From the NCBI GenBank assembly GCA_029747585.1, contig JAPEVF010000531.1, positions 1 through 31,732 on the forward strand: a stretch of DNA of 31,732 bases, given 5' to 3'. Within the stretch, counting starts at the first letter, position 1; every line of letters begins with the position of its first letter. Below the pieces are notes generated by a model that did not search any database, was not told where the DNA came from, and saw only the letters and a list, made by a program, of their open reading frames with translations. Both the position numbers and the translations under genes were made by a program. Source of the stretch: Pleurotus djamor. Lineage: Eukaryota > Basidiomycota > Agaricomycetes > Agaricales > Pleurotaceae. This document shows, piece after piece, positions 28,987 through 31,732 of this stretch.

Positions 28987-31687
28987 ATGCGTGCCCAACT
29001 CTTCATGTCGGGCGTCAAGTTCACTGACAAGGCGGAAGACGTCAAGATAGCCCTTGCACATATCCTTCATGGGCCCCCGTTTCCCTTGGATGGCAAGCTG
29101 AACTTTCACGTTCGCTTGTTCTATTCTCGAGGCGGAACACATTCGGGGACCGGTCTGGTGACCTTCCCACACGCGGATTTCGCAGGAACGTTTCTGGCTC
29201 TGTATCCCACCGTGACCATTTCTGGGCGACAAGTTCGGTTCATCCAAAATCGAAAGGAGGACGATCGAGCGTTGGTCGACAAGGTTGCATCGACACCTTG
29301 GGAAGACCCAGAGCGCGTGAGACGGCAACGACAGGCAATTGTAGAGTCATCGTCTTCCATCTCCCTCTCTGCGGCATCATTCGGACGGTTCTGTCCAGAT
29401 GGTGTATTCTCAGCGGAGGTTGATGTCATCGATGCAACCATTGCTTGTGACGCTGGCAAGCGACACTTACGTCTGGATGGGTCGGCTGATGATTTCGAAT
29501 CCACTGCTGATTATTTCTCGCCGAGCTTTGCGAGCATCATGGCTGCTCTCGACATTGAGGGGCCTGATCACTCAGCCTACTATCGACCCTCATCTATCAT
29601 TGCTATTGCCGATTCTTCCACGACTCATATCGCTCGAGTCTTCATTGAAGCGAATCAGCCACCGACCTTCGTTCGGAGTGTTACCAATGGCTTCACCCAC
29701 AAGGTCGACGAAACGCGGCTTTCGTCTTTGGAAGGCTGTAGAAGGGAGATGCCACCTGTCAGCAGAGGATTATGCCTCACATTTCACTCTCAGGGTGAGC
29801 TGGCGATCTTCATCCACCGATCCAAGATGCTTCACCTACCACACCCTATAACAAAGCCAATACCGGTGGAGTATCGTGACCTCTATGCACCGCAGGCTGT
29901 TGCCGGCCTGGACGGATTTTTAGCACAGTTGCCATTCCCCCTGGCCTTTGAACTCAACAAATCAGTCCTTTCAGGCATGCTGACTCCGGTAAACGTTTAC
30001 AGAGACTTGAAGCAGGCCATCCTCACTCTACTTGCGGAGGAACCGGAAAATGCGGCGCCGATATTCAGATCATTTGTGTCGTCCCTGCGCACTCCAGGAA
30101 TAGAAGCCATTAAAATCCCTCCAGTCAAATCCCGCCGCCGCAGGAGAAGAACCCCAAGAAGGACCGCGGCTACGCTTTCAGAGAAGCTGGCTCATGTTAC
30201 TGCAGATTATTTTTCTGGGCCAGATCAACCAACTGGCCGTTTATCATTCCGTGCGAACAATACCAACACAGCGGTATGCCTATCCTATCACCTACGCATA
30301 ACGCCATCCGCGCGGTTCCTCGAAGGACCCCTTCCCGATCAGTCCAACAGTGTTTTGCGACGGTTTGGGAATCATGAATGTTTTCTCCGTGTCACTTTTC
30401 AGGAAGAAAGTGGATCCAAGCTTCGACAGGAGGGCGGATCAAGTAAGTTTGTGCCACTCCCTACCCCCCAGCTAATTCACCGCATGAATAGCCCACGAGC
30501 TTCTCAGAGACCGGTATCGACCGTATCTAGTGAACGGCGTAAAAGTAGCAGGGCGTCATTATGATTTTCTAGGCTACTCTATGAGTGGGCTGAAAGAATA
30601 TGCGTTTACCTTCTCCCGACCATTTGTCTTTGAAGGGAAATTGATGGACGCCTCTGACATTCGAAGCTCACTGGTAATGTTGCCTCTCTGATGTCATCAG
30701 GTATTATGACCAATCTCTTACGCAATAGGGTGATTTCTCTGCTATCGACAAGAAACCGGCATTACTGGCAGCACGATGGAGCCAGGCCTTCTCAGCCTCC
30801 GCACCATCTGTGACTCTCAATCCCGATTCAATCCAGTCCATTCCTGATCGTGACGCGCTAGATGGATCGTGTTTCACAGATGGTGTTGGAACAATTTCTT
30901 TAAATCTTGCTCAGGACGTTCAAAATGCGCTTCGATATCACAGACGAAGAGCCCGGCACACGAACGAGCCTCCCTCTGCGCTACAAATCCGATTTGGAGG
31001 TGCGAAAGGAGTGCTCGTCGTAGACCCAAGGCTATACGGCCGAGTGGTATGCCTTCGTGAATCGCAAACGAAGTTCAAAGGTACAGGCCGTACGTTGGAT
31101 ATAGCCACGACATCCGCTCGGCCCATTCTCACTTATCTCAATCGGCCTCTGATTGTTTTGCTTGAGCACCATGGTGTCAACGGTAATTACATCAAGCAAC
31201 TGCAGGATCTCATGGTTGAGGAAGTCACTTCTATCCTTCGTGGTTTTGACTCGGCTGCAGCCATCCTTACCCAGAATGGCTTGGGTACCTCCTTTGGCCT
31301 TCCTTCACTACTCCGCCACCTTCATTCCATTCTTGGGATCCGACACCACCTCGATTTACAACATCCGTCCGGCCTTGATCACCAACTTATTTTCACTTCC
31401 CTCCATTATGCCGAAACGCACATTCTCCGAGAAATCAAGCATCGAGCTCATATCCGCGTCCCTGGATCATACACTTTAATTGGAGTTGCTGATGAATGGG
31501 ATTGTTTGAACGAAGGTGAAATTTACGCTACGGTCGTGGACGAGGAAAACGAAGTCCATGAAGATATCGTTGGGAAGGTTCTCATTACACGATCTCCTCA
31601 AATACATCCAGGGGACGCACAAATGGTCACTGCCGTTCGGCGCCCTCAATTAGCACATCTTCGCAACGTCGTTGTCTTCCCTTGCAG
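28987..31687 (+). CDS. RNA-dependent RNA polymerase (RNAi/quelling type), 3' end outside window
   Basis: Exons: 28987-30442, 30492-30673, 30729-31687, then a donor (GTAGTA) leading out of the window; ~865 residues are present. The N-terminal region begins MRAQLFMSGVKFTDKAEDV. An arginine run (KSRRRRRRTPRR, ~381-392) precedes the conserved RdRP blocks. These are SNSVLRRFGNHECFLRVTFQ, FSRPFVFEGK, LAARWSQAFS, CFTDGVGTISLNLAQDV, LQIRFGGAKGVLVVDP, LRESQTKFKG, LTYLNRPLIVLLEHHGV, GSYTLIGVADEWDCLNEGEI and RSPQIHPGDAQMVTAV up to NVVVFPCR. In this family the catalytic DxDGD (usually GGDLDGD) follows within a few dozen residues of that point, so the active site lies just beyond the window. Expected role: copying aberrant RNA into dsRNA for Dicer in fungal gene silencing. 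Start at ATG 28987 or the in-frame ATG at 29005. Confidence 0.92.
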
Positions 31688-31732
31688 GTAGTATTTCTGG
31701 CTATCGCTTCGCTTTTACGTCATTAATGTTGC

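Noticed and set aside
28987..31687. Viral origin for the RNA-dependent RNA polymerase
   Set aside because: The conserved blocks (FTDGVG, QIRFGGAKG, HPGD) are those of the cellular RNAi-type RdRP, and the gene has spliceosomal introns.

Overview
The window looks like nuclear DNA of a mushroom-forming basidiomycete (Agaricomycetes). Nearly every convincing gene is split by many 40-70 nt GT-AG introns. The gene families are ones expanded in these fungi: F-box/LRR-like proteins, microsomal cytochrome P450s of the type often annotated as O-methylsterigmatocystin oxidoreductase, short-chain dehydrogenases (SDR), the fungal multi-TM GT2 glycosyltransferase, a DUF6534-like remnant, and a eukaryotic RNA-dependent RNA polymerase. 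Scattered N bases show that it is a draft assembly.

Layout. 1-6700 is gene-poor and decayed. It holds a Ty3/Gypsy integrase fragment, AT-rich sequence, a degenerate ~50-bp repeat, two tandem paralogous copies of a small two-exon gene (3566-4260), and two related ORFs starting with a signal-peptide-like segment (5514, 6322). 6724-17492 is a paralogue block on the + strand: F-box gene 1, P450-1, P450-2, F-box gene 2. The two P450 genes share the same 12-exon structure. P450-2 is intact (523 aa). P450-1 carries one in-frame TGA and a weak intron donor. F-box 2 has a frameshift near its 3' end and runs into a stretch of Ns. Directly after it lies the C-terminal, multi-exon part of a GT2 glycosyltransferase with no catalytic N-terminus. 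18942-22481 (- strand) carries two paralogous SDR genes. In both, an 8-nt micro-exon supplies the catalytic lysine of the YxxxK motif; the second copy has lost an internal segment and has a divergent tail. 22965-25640 holds smaller, less certain genes: a DUF6534-like remnant (-), a TATA-driven small secreted peptide (+), and a low-complexity protein with a basic C-terminus (-). 27118-27854 is an intact RraA-like gene. 28987 to the window end is the N-terminal and middle part of a quelling/RNAi-type RdRP, cut off just before its expected DLDGD active site.

How the genes may fit together. Two P450s and two SDRs in about 12 kb could be tailoring enzymes, but no terpene synthase, PKS or NRPS core is visible, so calling a metabolite cluster would be inference. 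The strongest theme is local gene duplication followed by partial decay (P450, F-box, SDR, and two families of small ORFs). I see no CRISPR array, tRNA or rRNA. Exon boundaries were derived by hand from reading frame, splice signals and paralogue comparison.
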